A stretch of DNA of 9,452 nucleotides from Patescibacteria group bacterium (GTDB lineage Bacteria > Patescibacteriota > Minisyncoccia > Portnoybacterales > GWB1-42-6): positions 1 through 9,452 of the forward strand of contig JAHKAK010000047.1 in assembly GCA_018826025.1 (NCBI GenBank), given 5' to 3'. Positions 1 to 6,167 of this stretch are shown here, piece by piece. The translations under genes and the position numbers were made by a program. Each line of letters opens with the position of its first letter. Position 1 is the stretch's first letter. The notes beneath the pieces are model-generated. The model had not been told where the DNA came from. It made no database searches and was given only the letters and a program-made list of their open reading frames with translations.

Positions 1-119
1 ATTGATTTATTGTATTTATTATAACACAACCGCCTAAAATACTAAACTGCTCGCTCTGTGGATATTAACTGGTCAAAAAAATGGTAAAATATAGATAGGC
101 TCATCTTAGTCTAAAATCA

Positions 120-202
120 AAAGCGAAGATTTGCTTGTCTGAAACGCTCAGGTATTTTTCTCTGAGCGGAGCCAGCCGTTGCGAAAAATGTGTCGCAGAC
201 GC
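120..202. repeat. Dispersed intergenic repeat, copy A
   Basis: Bases 120-149 match 4947-4976 at 28 of 30 positions. The later block GAAAAATGTGTCGCA at 183-197 recurs exactly at 5012-5026, and as 14 of 15 at 4917-4931. Within the copy, CGCTCAG (145-151) pairs with CTGAGCG (162-168) and TGCGA (180-184) pairs with TCGCA (193-197). The middle differs in length between copies, so this is a modular repeat rather than a simple duplication. No open frame is conserved, so it is probably a structured DNA or RNA element of unknown role. Confidence 0.75.
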
Positions 203-251
203 CTCCATGTCTTTGTTATTTGTGTTGGACGAGGCGACGAGACACAAGCCG

Positions 252-288
252 CGGCTGGTATAAAACTTTATACTATCACGCTTAGCCG
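252..288. repeat. Nested stem-loop
   Basis: CGGCT (252-256) pairs with AGCCG (284-288). Inside it, GTATAAA (258-264) pairs with TTTATAC (267-273). In practice the inner helix would close as six pairs with a four-base loop. No T-run follows, so it does not look like a terminator. Confidence 0.5.
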
Positions 289-307
289 ACCGTGCCCGCC
301 GTAAAAC

Positions 308-399
308 CCGCGCTGATTAGCCGGAATGATATTGTTGTACTCTTTTGACCATCTTACAATATAATATCATTTAATCATTATCGGCTTTGGCAGGCGCGG
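308..399. repeat. Long nested inverted repeat upstream of glycosyltransferase 1
   Basis: Four arm pairs nest in register: CCGCGC (308-313) with GCGCGG (394-399), AGCCG (319-323) with CGGCT (382-386), AATGATATT (325-333) with AATATCATT (363-371), and TTGTA (335-339) with TACAA (355-359). Together they make a roughly 92-base imperfect hairpin ending 69 bases before the preferred start codon. It has no U-tract, so a leader RNA structure or a repeat element is more likely than a terminator. Confidence 0.6.
335..365 (+). promoter_or_regulatory. Possible sigma-70 type promoter for glycosyltransferase 1
   Basis: A consensus TATAAT lies at 360-365. TTGTAC at 335-340 matches TTGACA in four of six bases, but the 19-base spacer is long. 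Both hexamers sit in the arms of the hairpin at 308-399, so the match could be a by-product of that palindrome. Confidence 0.3.
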
Positions 400-468
400 C
401 GGCGATTTTTCGTGGCGGCTGGCCGAGCGAGATTTATGATTTCAGAAAAGATTTCCGAGCACTATTTT

Positions 469-2169
469 ATGAACTTTCTAAAAAGTTTTATCAAGAAAAA
501 AACTTTTTGGCTGCTGCTGGCCATTTTGGCCTTGGCCGCGTTTTTCCGTTTTTATGATTTAACCACGATTCCGCCCGGGCTGTATCCGGATGTGGCCATT
601 AACGGCAACGACGCGATACAAGCACTGAAAACCAATACTTTTAAGTTTTTCTACCCAGAAAACAACGGCCGCGAAGGATTGTTCATCAATCTTATCGCTT
701 TGAGTTTCTGGCTGTTTGGCGCCAGCGTTTGGGCAATAAAAATCGTGCCGGCGCTTTTTGGCTTGCTCACAGTTTTAGGGCTTTATTTTTTAACCAAACA
801 ACTTTTTTCTTATTTAAGCTCGCGCCACGCAACCGTTATTGCCTTGCTCACGACTTTTTTTATGGCAATTTCTTTCTGGCACGTTAATTTTTCGCGCTTG
901 GGCTTTCGCGCCATTATGGTACCATTTTTTCTGGTCTGGAGCTTCTATTTTTTATACAAGGGGTTGGCTAGCGCCAAAGAGCACGCCACTAACTCTTTTA
1001 TTTACTTCCCTTTGGCCGGTTTATTTTTCGGCTTAGGCTTCCATACCTATATCGCTTTCCGCGTCGCCCCACTAATTTTACTCGTGCCGATAATTTTTAG
1101 CCTGGCGCGTTACTGGCCTAAACTAAAAGATTTTTGGCGCTCCCGGCTTTCCTTCTGGCGCTTTATCAAAAAATCTTATTTCCACGACATCTGGTGGCTT
1201 TGGGACATTTTCTTTTTGGCCGTGATTCTGGCCGCTCTGCCCATGGCAATCTATTTTTTCCAGAACCCGGCTGATTTTATGGGCCGCACCGGCCAAGTTT
1301 CAATTTTTGCTTCAGAAAACCCCTTGAAAACGCTGGTCGTCAGCACAGTTAAATCTCTAGGTATGTTTAATGTTTGGGGCGATTGCAACTGGCGCCATAA
1401 CTATGCTTGCCAACCAGAACTTTTCTGGCCCATTGGAATTTTATTCCTTATAGGATTGATTATCAGTTTGGTAAAAATTTGCCGTCCGGCTAACTATACT
1501 AAAAAACACCTGGGGGCGCTGGAATTTCACTGGCTCGTTATTGTTTGGTTTGGCGCAATGCTTTTGCCTGCTCTTATGACCAATGAAGGCTTGCCCCATT
1601 CCCTGCGCTCCATTGGTGCGATCCCCCCGGTTTTTATCTGGACGGGCTTGGGCGCTTGGTGGCTGGCGCATAAAATAAAATCACTGCTCATCCATAAAAA
1701 TTCCCGCGCCGAAAAAATTGGCTTAGCGATTGTTTTTGCGATTTTTTTGCTGATGTTCGCTTCCGCCGAATTTACCCGCTATTTTATTCACTGGGGAGAA
1801 AAAGCGGAAGTGCGCGACAGCTTTAGCCAGCTTTTCGTTGACGAAGCAAACTATTTAAAATCCCTGCCGGTTAATATCCAAAAATTCGTCCTAGTTAATG
1901 AAGATGGCGTGGCGGTGCCCTATCCCAACGGCTTGCCCATGCCCGCGCAAACCATCATCTTTTTTAATCAGCAAACACCAAACATAAAATATTTAGTCAA
2001 AGACGCCAACCAGCCAACTAACAGCAACCGGCCAATACAAATCAAAGACCCGATGATTTTCCTGCCCTTAAAGCCTGATCAGCAGATTTTCGAAAACCTC
2101 GCTAAACTTTTCCCTAACGGCCGCTTGGAAAAAATCAATGATTTTGAAGTATTTAAAGTAAATTTTTAA
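469..2169 (+). CDS. GT39-type (ArnT/PMT-like) membrane glycosyltransferase 1
   Basis: A multi-pass integral membrane protein of 566 residues, in the style of GT-C glycosyltransferases (PMT_2 domain). Members move a sugar from a polyprenyl-phosphate donor to lipid, glycan or protein outside the membrane; the acceptor here is unknown. The first helix is about residues 12-28. The first outer loop follows, with PPGLYPDVAINGND around residues 35-48 carrying the acidic residues expected at the active site, then NNGREGLF at about 65-72. The usual DE pair reads D-V here. Many hydrophobic helices run to about residue 437, then a soluble tail of about 130 residues. I chose ATG 469 because it puts a basic stretch (KSFIKKK) directly before helix 1. 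ATG 436 and GTG 412 are in-frame alternatives, and none has a good Shine-Dalgarno. The stop is TAA. A second GT39-type gene follows on the same strand. The family is fairly sure; the substrate is not. Confidence 0.85.
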   Translation: MNFLKSFIKKKTFWLLLAILALAAFFRFYDLTTIPPGLYPDVAINGNDAIQALKTNTFKFFYPENNGREGLFINLIALSFWLFGASVWAIKIVPALFGLLTVLGLYFLTKQLFSYLSSRHATVIALLTTFFMAISFWHVNFSRLGFRAIMVPFFLVWSFYFLYKGLASAKEHATNSFIYFPLAGLFFGLGFHTYIAFRVAPLILLVPIIFSLARYWPKLKDFWRSRLSFWRFIKKSYFHDIWWLWDIFFLAVILAALPMAIYFFQNPADFMGRTGQVSIFASENPLKTLVVSTVKSLGMFNVWGDCNWRHNYACQPELFWPIGILFLIGLIISLVKICRPANYTKKHLGALEFHWLVIVWFGAMLLPALMTNEGLPHSLRSIGAIPPVFIWTGLGAWWLAHKIKSLLIHKNSRAEKIGLAIVFAIFLLMFASAEFTRYFIHWGEKAEVRDSFSQLFVDEANYLKSLPVNIQKFVLVNEDGVAVPYPNGLPMPAQTIIFFNQQTPNIKYLVKDANQPTNSNRPIQIKDPMIFLPLKPDQQIFENLAKLFPNGRLEKINDFEVFKVNF

Positions 2170-2199
2170 TTTTTCCTGTTCCTTTCCGCGCATGGCGAA

Positions 2200-2325
2200 G
2201 ATTTTGCTATAAAATCGCGGCGAGCCAAGCGTTAAAAAATCGCGTGCTGTGGTGGGGCCCCGACCGTCAGGTCGGGGCGTTGTGGATAGCGATTTTAGCG
2301 AGGCGAGCCCGATTTTATCAAAATC
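2200..2325. repeat. Cluster of short hairpins between the two glycosyltransferases
   Basis: Three stem-loops follow each other: GATTTT (2200-2205) with AAAATC (2211-2216), CCCCGACC (2258-2265) with GGTCGGGG (2270-2277) around a GTCA loop, and GATTTT (2311-2316) with AAAATC (2320-2325). The GC-rich one is not followed by a T-run, so it is not a standard terminator. The open frame across this stretch (2244-2444) is best read as repeat DNA and not as a gene. Confidence 0.55.
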
Positions 2326-2350
2326 TTACGCCCGCGCGGTGGTTTTTTCC

Positions 2351-2378
2351 GTCGCTTTTTTGCCACCAAAAAAGCGAC
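2351..2378 (+). promoter_or_regulatory. Strong hairpin just before glycosyltransferase 2
   Basis: GTCGCTTTTTT (2351-2361) pairs perfectly with AAAAAAGCGAC (2368-2378) around the loop GCCACC, ending 10 bases before the ATG at 2389. GGTGG (2338-2342) could instead pair with CCACC (2363-2367), which includes most of the loop, giving a competing fold. No Shine-Dalgarno is seen between the hairpin and the start. It may affect translation initiation, or may just be a repeat-family member. Confidence 0.45.
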
Positions 2379-2388
2379 AAAGAAAAAT

Positions 2389-4197
2389 ATGCCCAAAAAC
2401 ATCACCAACTCCCTAGCCGCCCTAATGCTGATTTTCATGCTTAGCCTCGCCTATTTTAGTATGCTGGGCGATTCGGCAATTATTGATGAAGTGGCGCATT
2501 TGCCGGCCGGCTATTCGTATATTGAGAAAATGGATATGCGGCTGAACCCCGAACATCCGCCGCTGGTTAAAGATTTGGCTGGCGGCGCTATTTGGCTTTA
2601 CTCAAAAATCACCGGCGAAACAATTAATTTTCCAACAAGCCTCCCTGCCTGGCAAAGCGCAGTTAACGGCCAGTGGGATTTTGGTTTTGATTTTTTATAT
2701 AGAGAAGGCAATGATGCCGATAAGCTTATCTTTTTTGGCCGCCTGCCGATGCTCTTAATTTTACTGATACTTGGACTTTACGTTTTCAAATGGACGCGGG
2801 AACTAGCCGGACCGATTGCCGGACTTTTAGCTCTTTTTCTTTATTCTTTCTCGCCAACTTTTATAGCGCACGGGCGATTCGTCACAACTGATGTCGCCGC
2901 CTCCGCCGCTATCTTTATCGCCAGCTACTATTTTATCCGCTGGCTGAAAAATCCTTCCGCTCAAAATTTAATCGTTGCCGGACTAGTCTTTGGCCTGGCG
3001 CAAACCGCCAAATTCTCAGTTTTTTTACTGGTTATCCTCTTTGCTTTCATTGCCCTATTTTGGACATATTTAAAAATCCAGAAAAATAGAAACTTCTGGC
3101 AAAATACTTACAAATATCTTGGCGGTGTGATTTTATTATTTGCCATTGGTTACATCTTTATCGTCTGGCCAATATATCTTTTCCATGTGGCCAAATATCC
3201 CATTGACCGGCAAGTTCAGGATACCATCGCTAATTTACAATCTTTTGGCATGCGGCCCATCGCCAATTTAATCATCTGGCTGGCGGGTGTGCCGATTCTG
3301 CGGGGCCTGGCGCAATACGGCTTAGGGCTGGCTATGGTCCTGCAACGGGCGGTTGGCGGCAACACAACTTATTTTTTGGGCGAGATCAACAACTCGGGTT
3401 GGCCGCTTTATTTCCCCGTTGTCTATCTTATCAAAGAAACTTTAACGCTCCATATTTTGACTTTCGCCGCGCTATTTTACGGCCTTTGGCAATTGGTTAA
3501 AAATAAAATTTATCGCTGGGCCAAGCTCTATGATTTCCTGCGCCAAAACATCGCTCAAATTCTAATGCTGGCCTTTATCGCGCTTTATTGGTATTCCAGC
3601 TTTCGCTCAATTTTAAATATCGGCGTGCGCCATATTCTGCCAACCTTTCCGTTCATTTTCTTGCTAGTCTCCCAGCAAATTTCATCGTGGATGAAAAACT
3701 CTGAAGCAACGCAATTGGCGAAAATTTTAAAACTCGCTTTCGTGGCGATTTTAATTATCTGGCAAGCAATCAGCGTGGTTAGGGTTTATCCGTTGTTTCT
3801 GGCCTATTTTAACGAATCCATTGGCGGGCCGGCTAATGGCTATAAATACGTGGTTGATTCAAACTTAGACTGGGGGCAAGATTTAAAACGGCTGACTACC
3901 TGGGTTAATGATAATAAAATAGACAAAATCCGCCTCCATTATTTTGGCGGCGGCGTGCCAGAATATTATTTGGGCGATAAATTTATTTTCTGGTGGGGCA
4001 AATATCCGCCGCAAGATATTACCAAGCAAGGCGGATGGTTGGCGGTTTCAGCCACCTTCCTGCAAGGCGGACGCGGCCAATATGTGCCCGGTTTTCACGA
4101 AGATGTCGGCGATTATACTTGGCTAAATAATTACACGCCCGTCGCCATTATCGGCCATTCAATTTTTGTGTATTACATTCCACCAGCGGGAAAGTAA
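2389..4197 (+). CDS. GT39-type membrane glycosyltransferase 2
   Basis: A 602-residue multi-pass membrane protein of the PMT_2/GT39 type, expected to use a polyprenyl-phosphate sugar on the outer face of the membrane. After a first hydrophobic helix (about 8-24) comes the hallmark first loop: DE at residues 33-34, the likely catalytic acid, then RLNPEHPPL at 51-59. SFSPTFIAHGRFVTTD at 153-168 begins a long run of helices. The C-terminal region has DSNLDWGQDL at 490-499, a conserved feature of one bacterial subgroup of these proteins, followed by a soluble domain of about 100 residues rich in Tyr, Trp and Gly. It differs clearly from the upstream glycosyltransferase, so this is not a recent duplication. 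The start ATG follows AAAGAAAAAT with no clear ribosome binding site. The stop is TAA, and a terminator lies at 4362-4388. The sugar and acceptor cannot be told from the sequence. Confidence 0.88.
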   Translation: MPKNITNSLAALMLIFMLSLAYFSMLGDSAIIDEVAHLPAGYSYIEKMDMRLNPEHPPLVKDLAGGAIWLYSKITGETINFPTSLPAWQSAVNGQWDFGFDFLYREGNDADKLIFFGRLPMLLILLILGLYVFKWTRELAGPIAGLLALFLYSFSPTFIAHGRFVTTDVAASAAIFIASYYFIRWLKNPSAQNLIVAGLVFGLAQTAKFSVFLLVILFAFIALFWTYLKIQKNRNFWQNTYKYLGGVILLFAIGYIFIVWPIYLFHVAKYPIDRQVQDTIANLQSFGMRPIANLIIWLAGVPILRGLAQYGLGLAMVLQRAVGGNTTYFLGEINNSGWPLYFPVVYLIKETLTLHILTFAALFYGLWQLVKNKIYRWAKLYDFLRQNIAQILMLAFIALYWYSSFRSILNIGVRHILPTFPFIFLLVSQQISSWMKNSEATQLAKILKLAFVAILIIWQAISVVRVYPLFLAYFNESIGGPANGYKYVVDSNLDWGQDLKRLTTWVNDNKIDKIRLHYFGGGVPEYYLGDKFIFWWGKYPPQDITKQGGWLAVSATFLQGGRGQYVPGFHEDVGDYTWLNNYTPVAIIGHSIFVYYIPPAGK

Positions 4198-4216
4198 TAA
4201 CAATACTGAATCTACT

Positions 4217-4251
4217 CCTCCCTTTCCGTAAAGGGAGGTTGGGAGGGATTT
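4217..4251. repeat. CCTCCCTTT...TTGGG palindromic repeat, copy 1
   Basis: CCTCCCTTT (4217-4225) pairs with AAAGGGAGG (4230-4238) around CCGT, followed by TTGGGAGGGATTT. The same plan, a CT-rich palindrome then TTGGG and a GGTGG- or GAGG-like tail, appears at 6088-6120 and inside a gene at 6309-6380, all in the same orientation. It lies 20 bases after the stop of glycosyltransferase 2. Confidence 0.75.
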
Positions 4252-4280
4252 ATTTTGAAACATATTCACTCCCTTCTGTC

Positions 4281-4333
4281 ATTCCCGCGCCGCGCCCTTC
4301 CGAAGCCTTTAGCGAAGAAGGGAAGGCGGGAAT
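4281..4333. repeat. ATTCCCGC...GCGGGAAT inverted repeat
   Basis: ATTCCCGC (4281-4288) pairs with GCGGGAAT (4326-4333), with CCCTTC (4295-4300) and GAAGGG (4317-4322) nested inside. The outer sequence resembles a class of dispersed repeats found in many bacterial genomes. A role in mRNA 3'-end protection is possible but not shown. Confidence 0.55.
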
Positions 4334-4361
4334 CCAGGCCCCGAATAACATCCTATTACTA

Positions 4362-4388
4362 AAAAATCCCGCCAGAAGCGGGATTTTT
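4362..4388 (+). terminator. Intrinsic terminator, probably bidirectional
   Basis: AAAAATCCCGC (4362-4372) pairs perfectly with GCGGGATTTTT (4378-4388) around the loop CAGAA. The GC-rich core is flanked by an A-run on one side and a T-run on the other, so it can work in both directions. It ends transcription from glycosyltransferase 2 and could also stop read-through from the minus-strand genes. Confidence 0.8.
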
Positions 4389-4429
4389 GGTACTGAAGCA
4401 TAAAAGATTCCTCCGTCAAATTACGCGAA

Positions 4430-4478
4430 GCGAGCGATTTTGTGCAACTCGTTTATATGCGAATTATTTTCGTATAAT
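4430..4478. repeat. GATTTTGTGCAAC repeat, copy 1
   Basis: The 21 bases at 4430-4450 recur exactly at 4805-4825. Just after, TATGCGAA (4456-4463) pairs with TTCGTATA (4469-4476) with one G-T wobble. The second copy keeps the same helix with different bases (4831-4838 with 4844-4851), which suggests that the fold matters. Confidence 0.65.
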
Positions 4479-4537
4479 CAACCCACTAATTTCATTCCAC
4501 CACTTTGACAGGCTCAAAAAAAACAAAAACCACTCCA

Positions 4538-4589
4538 AGAAAAAGGTTCTTTTTCTAACGGCTCAACGGGTTGAGCCGTTGAGCCGTTA
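4538..4589. repeat. Two hairpins with an alternative 3' arm
   Basis: AGAAAAAG (4538-4545) pairs with CTTTTTCT (4549-4556). Next, AACGGCTCAA (4557-4566) can pair with TTGAGCCGTT at 4571-4580. The slightly longer TAACGGCTCAA (4556-4566) can instead pair with TTGAGCCGTTA at 4579-4589. The second option is longer and competes for base 4556, so the folds exclude one another. Confidence 0.5.
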
Positions 4590-4626
4590 AAGAGATTTAA
4601 GCGAAAAACGACTTTCCTTGCCCTTA

Positions 4627-4652
4627 TTCCAAAGTTCTTGAGAACTTTGGAA
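4627..4652. repeat. Perfect hairpin TTCCAAAGTTCT / AGAACTTTGGAA
   Basis: TTCCAAAGTTCT (4627-4638) is perfectly complementary to AGAACTTTGGAA (4641-4652), separated by TG. TTATTC (4624-4629) could also pair with GAATAA (4658-4663), giving a rival outer closure. No T-run follows, so it is not a typical terminator. Confidence 0.5.
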
Positions 4653-4734
4653 CTTGAGAATAAATAGTTAATACAAAAACGTCTTCCTTATCCTCCATTC
4701 CCAATAGTGAATAAAGCTGTGGGGTTGGCGGCGC

Positions 4735-4823
4735 GTTGCACAAAATCAGAGCGAGCCCCGCCTCAAACATGCACTTGTGAAAATAGGTGTGCGGGGTAAA
4801 CTCCGCGAGCGATTTTGTGCAAC
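4735..4823. repeat. Large nested stem-loop, GTTGCACAAAATC / GATTTTGTGCAAC
   Basis: A perfect 13-base outer arm (4735-4747 with 4811-4823) encloses CCCCGC (4756-4761) with GCGGGG (4791-4796), and inside that CACTT (4772-4776) with AGGTG (4785-4789, one G-T wobble). The right outer arm is part of the 21-base repeat also found at 4430-4450, so the structure was probably built by an inverted extra copy of that repeat. Confidence 0.65.
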
Positions 4824-4853
4824 TCTCTTATATACGAAGTGTTTTTGTATAGT
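4805..4853. repeat. GATTTTGTGCAAC repeat, copy 2
   Basis: The first 21 bases are identical to 4430-4450. The hairpin behind them is TATACGAA (4831-4838) with TTTGTATA (4844-4851). Compared with copy 1, one pair has gone from G-T to A-T and another from G-C to G-T, so pairing is kept in both copies. Confidence 0.65.
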
Positions 4854-4916
4854 ATAACGAAAAAGGCGTTATTTACGAAATCATTTAGCTATTTTTTAAG
4901 TGAGACTGACCGCCAA

Positions 4917-5031
4917 GAAAAATGTGTTGCAGGCACTTTTTACCGTAAAGCGAGGATTTGCTTGTCTGAAATGCTCGGTTTTCTTCTAGTCCTAAGCGAG
5001 GCCAGCACCGAGAAAAATGTGTCGCAATGCC
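4917..5031. repeat. Dispersed intergenic repeat, partial copy C and copy B
   Basis: A tail block GAAAAATGTGTTGCA (4917-4931) is followed by a longer copy that starts AAAGCGAGGATTTGC at 4947 and ends with GAAAAATGTGTCGCA at 5012-5026. The longer copy matches 120-202 at both ends (28 of 30 and 15 of 15 bases), but its middle differs in length. The order tail, full unit, then the next head at 5040 shows that units are arranged in series. Confidence 0.7.
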
Positions 5032-5039
5032 CAAAACCT

Positions 5040-5183
5040 CAAGCGAGGATGTCGGTTTTAAAACGCTCAAACCGACGAGCGGGCATGGTGCCCCCGCATA
5101 GCGGGGGCGAGCGAGGAGGCTTGGCGAGTAAAATTTTTCACGCTGGGAAAAATTTTACGATTTTAAAACCGATGTCCGAGCGA
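5040..5183. repeat. Composite repeat unit with four stem-loops abutting the ftsQ end
   Basis: This begins with the same head, AAGCGAGGAT, as the previous unit. Local hairpins: GTCGGTTT (5051-5058) with AAACCGAC (5069-5076), GCCCCCGC (5090-5097) with GCGGGGGC (5101-5108), and GTAAAATTTTT (5128-5138) with AAAAATTTTAC (5148-5158). A long-range arm TCGGTTTTAAAA (5052-5063) pairs with TTTTAAAACCGA (5161-5172), excluding the first hairpin and giving a closed multi-branched fold. The unit ends at the TAG stop of ftsQ (5184-5186), so it would be in the 3' end of that transcript. Confidence 0.65.
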
Positions 5184-6062
5184 CTATTTATAGTATACCC
5201 TCCCCGCCACCCGCAAATCAATATATTTTAACTCTGCTATTTTATCTTTCAAATCGCCGCTAAGCAGCGCGCGCAAAATTTTAATCTGCGTCGGCAAAGG
5301 CCTGTCCATATTAAAATAAATAACCCAACCGCCATCAACAAAGACCGTTAGATCTTGGCTGCCGGCCGCGTCTGCCCTGAAACCCAATGTATGAACTCCT
5401 ATTTCCCGCAATTGCTTTTTTAACTGGCTCGCAAGCTGAATTGTTGAAGATGCTACTGCCTGACCTTTCAAACCAAAACCTTCATCCGCTTGGCTAAAAA
5501 AGGTTGGCAAAGCTGTTCCGGAAATGGCCGGTGCGTCGTGAAAAAGCAGGCCGCCGCTATCGGCAAAAAAACATTCATCGCTTGACGGTAAAGTAATCTC
5601 ATCCGTTGTTGTCGCCTGATTGGCCGGCGGCACGATTGCCAAACTTTGGCACCAAATCGCCGCGGGCTGGCGACCTTCAATTTTAACCTTTACTCCCTTT
5701 AAAATATTTTTTTCTATCCTTACCCTTTCGGCTTCGGGAAATTCCGCCAAGATCAGGCGAGTTAATCTTCGACCGGAAAAAGTCAGCCAACTGTCCGCCG
5801 GAATAACTTGCCAAAACTTTTGTTGAAAAAACCGGTTAACCAATTCTTGAGCTTGCGCCTGTGCGGTAAAATTATCGCTGGCTACGCTCCAAACCTTTAT
5901 TTTAAAAACTGGCGAGAAAATCGCCAAATAAAAAAACCCGGCCAGGGCTAAAAAAATGATTAATCCTCCAAGCCAAACTCGCCAGGTAATCTGGAATCGG
6001 CGGCGAACCTTGGCCGAAACAACAAAAATATTAGAGTGTTTTTTTCTCCGATAAGCGAACAT
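5184..6062 (-). CDS. ftsQ: Cell division protein FtsQ/DivIB
   Basis: A 292-residue bitopic membrane protein of the divisome. FtsQ links early Z-ring proteins to the septal peptidoglycan machinery by binding FtsB and FtsL outside the membrane. The basic cytoplasmic tail at about 1-28 (MFAYRRKKHS..., KVRRRFQ) is followed by one hydrophobic helix at about 29-49. A POTRA-like domain comes next at about 52-130, starting SPVFKIKVWSV and containing EAERVRIEKNILKGVKVKIE. The beta domain ends with YIDLRVAGRVYYK, a characteristic FtsQ C-terminus. Length is normal for the family. It is the last gene of the minus-strand cluster, downstream of ddl, as in classical dcw clusters, but no ftsA or ftsZ follows. 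The 105-base gap before it carries a palindromic repeat (6088-6107), and no clear Shine-Dalgarno is seen. The stop is TAG, directly at a repeat unit. Confidence 0.88.
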   Translation of the reverse strand: MFAYRRKKHSNIFVVSAKVRRRFQITWRVWLGGLIIFLALAGFFYLAIFSPVFKIKVWSVASDNFTAQAQAQELVNRFFQQKFWQVIPADSWLTFSGRRLTRLILAEFPEAERVRIEKNILKGVKVKIEGRQPAAIWCQSLAIVPPANQATTTDEITLPSSDECFFADSGGLLFHDAPAISGTALPTFFSQADEGFGLKGQAVASSTIQLASQLKKQLREIGVHTLGFRADAAGSQDLTVFVDGGWVIYFNMDRPLPTQIKILRALLSGDLKDKIAELKYIDLRVAGRVYYK

Positions 6063-6085
6063 ACGTCTGGGTTTCTAAAATCCGA

Positions 6086-6120
6086 CTCCCTCCTTTTTAA
6101 AGGAGGGTTGGGGTGGATTT
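6086..6120. repeat. CCCTCCTTT...TTGGGG palindromic repeat, copy 2
   Basis: CCCTCCTTT (6088-6096) pairs with AAAGGAGGG (6099-6107), followed by TTGGGGTGGATTT. It is the same family and orientation as 4217-4251 and 6309-6380. It lies between the DUF4258-like gene and ftsQ, so it would be in the leader of ftsQ mRNA. Confidence 0.75.
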
Positions 6121-6167
6121 AAAAAAATAGTTTCTATCGCTATTTTACACCAGACTGGCTTCTCCGT

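Larger units (their letters stand above)
1..468. other. Non-coding, structure-rich leader region
   Basis: No credible gene is seen in the first 468 bases. Roughly the first 115 bases are AT-rich and show no clear structure. From about 120 to 400 the DNA is packed with inverted repeats, listed separately. A GTG at 412 and an ATG at 436 are in frame with the downstream glycosyltransferase, but they lie in repeat-like GC-rich DNA or just after it, so I treat this stretch as upstream sequence. Confidence 0.6.
4198..5183. other. 986-base gene-free repeat region between convergent genes
   Basis: This gap separates glycosyltransferase 2 (+) from ftsQ (-). The open frames in it (for example 4387-4590 and 4815-5231) are short, match no family I know, and run across inverted repeats, so I call none of them genes. 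It contains at least nine stem-loops, one of them a clear terminator, two copies of a structured repeat near 4430 and 4805, and several units of the AAGCGAGGAT repeat. No tRNA-like or CRISPR pattern is visible. Confidence 0.7.

Noticed and set aside
2244..2444. A 66-codon open frame before and overlapping glycosyltransferase 2
   Set aside because: It is made of hairpin repeat DNA and overlaps a well-supported gene in another frame.
4387..4590. A 67-codon open frame after the terminator
   Set aside because: It starts on the terminator's distal side, covers repeat copies and hairpins, and shows no protein-like conservation or ribosome binding site.
4217..5183. A possible CRISPR array because of repeated blocks
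   Set aside because: The repeats differ in length, spacing and sequence, there are no regular spacers, and no cas gene is in the window.
4198..5183. A possible insertion sequence or transposon remnant
   Set aside because: No transposase-like reading frame, no matched terminal repeats at both ends and no target duplication could be seen.
4815..5231. A 138-codon open frame on the plus strand
   Set aside because: It runs through several hairpins and repeat units, overlaps the end of ftsQ, and its protein resembles no family. Composition follows the repeats.
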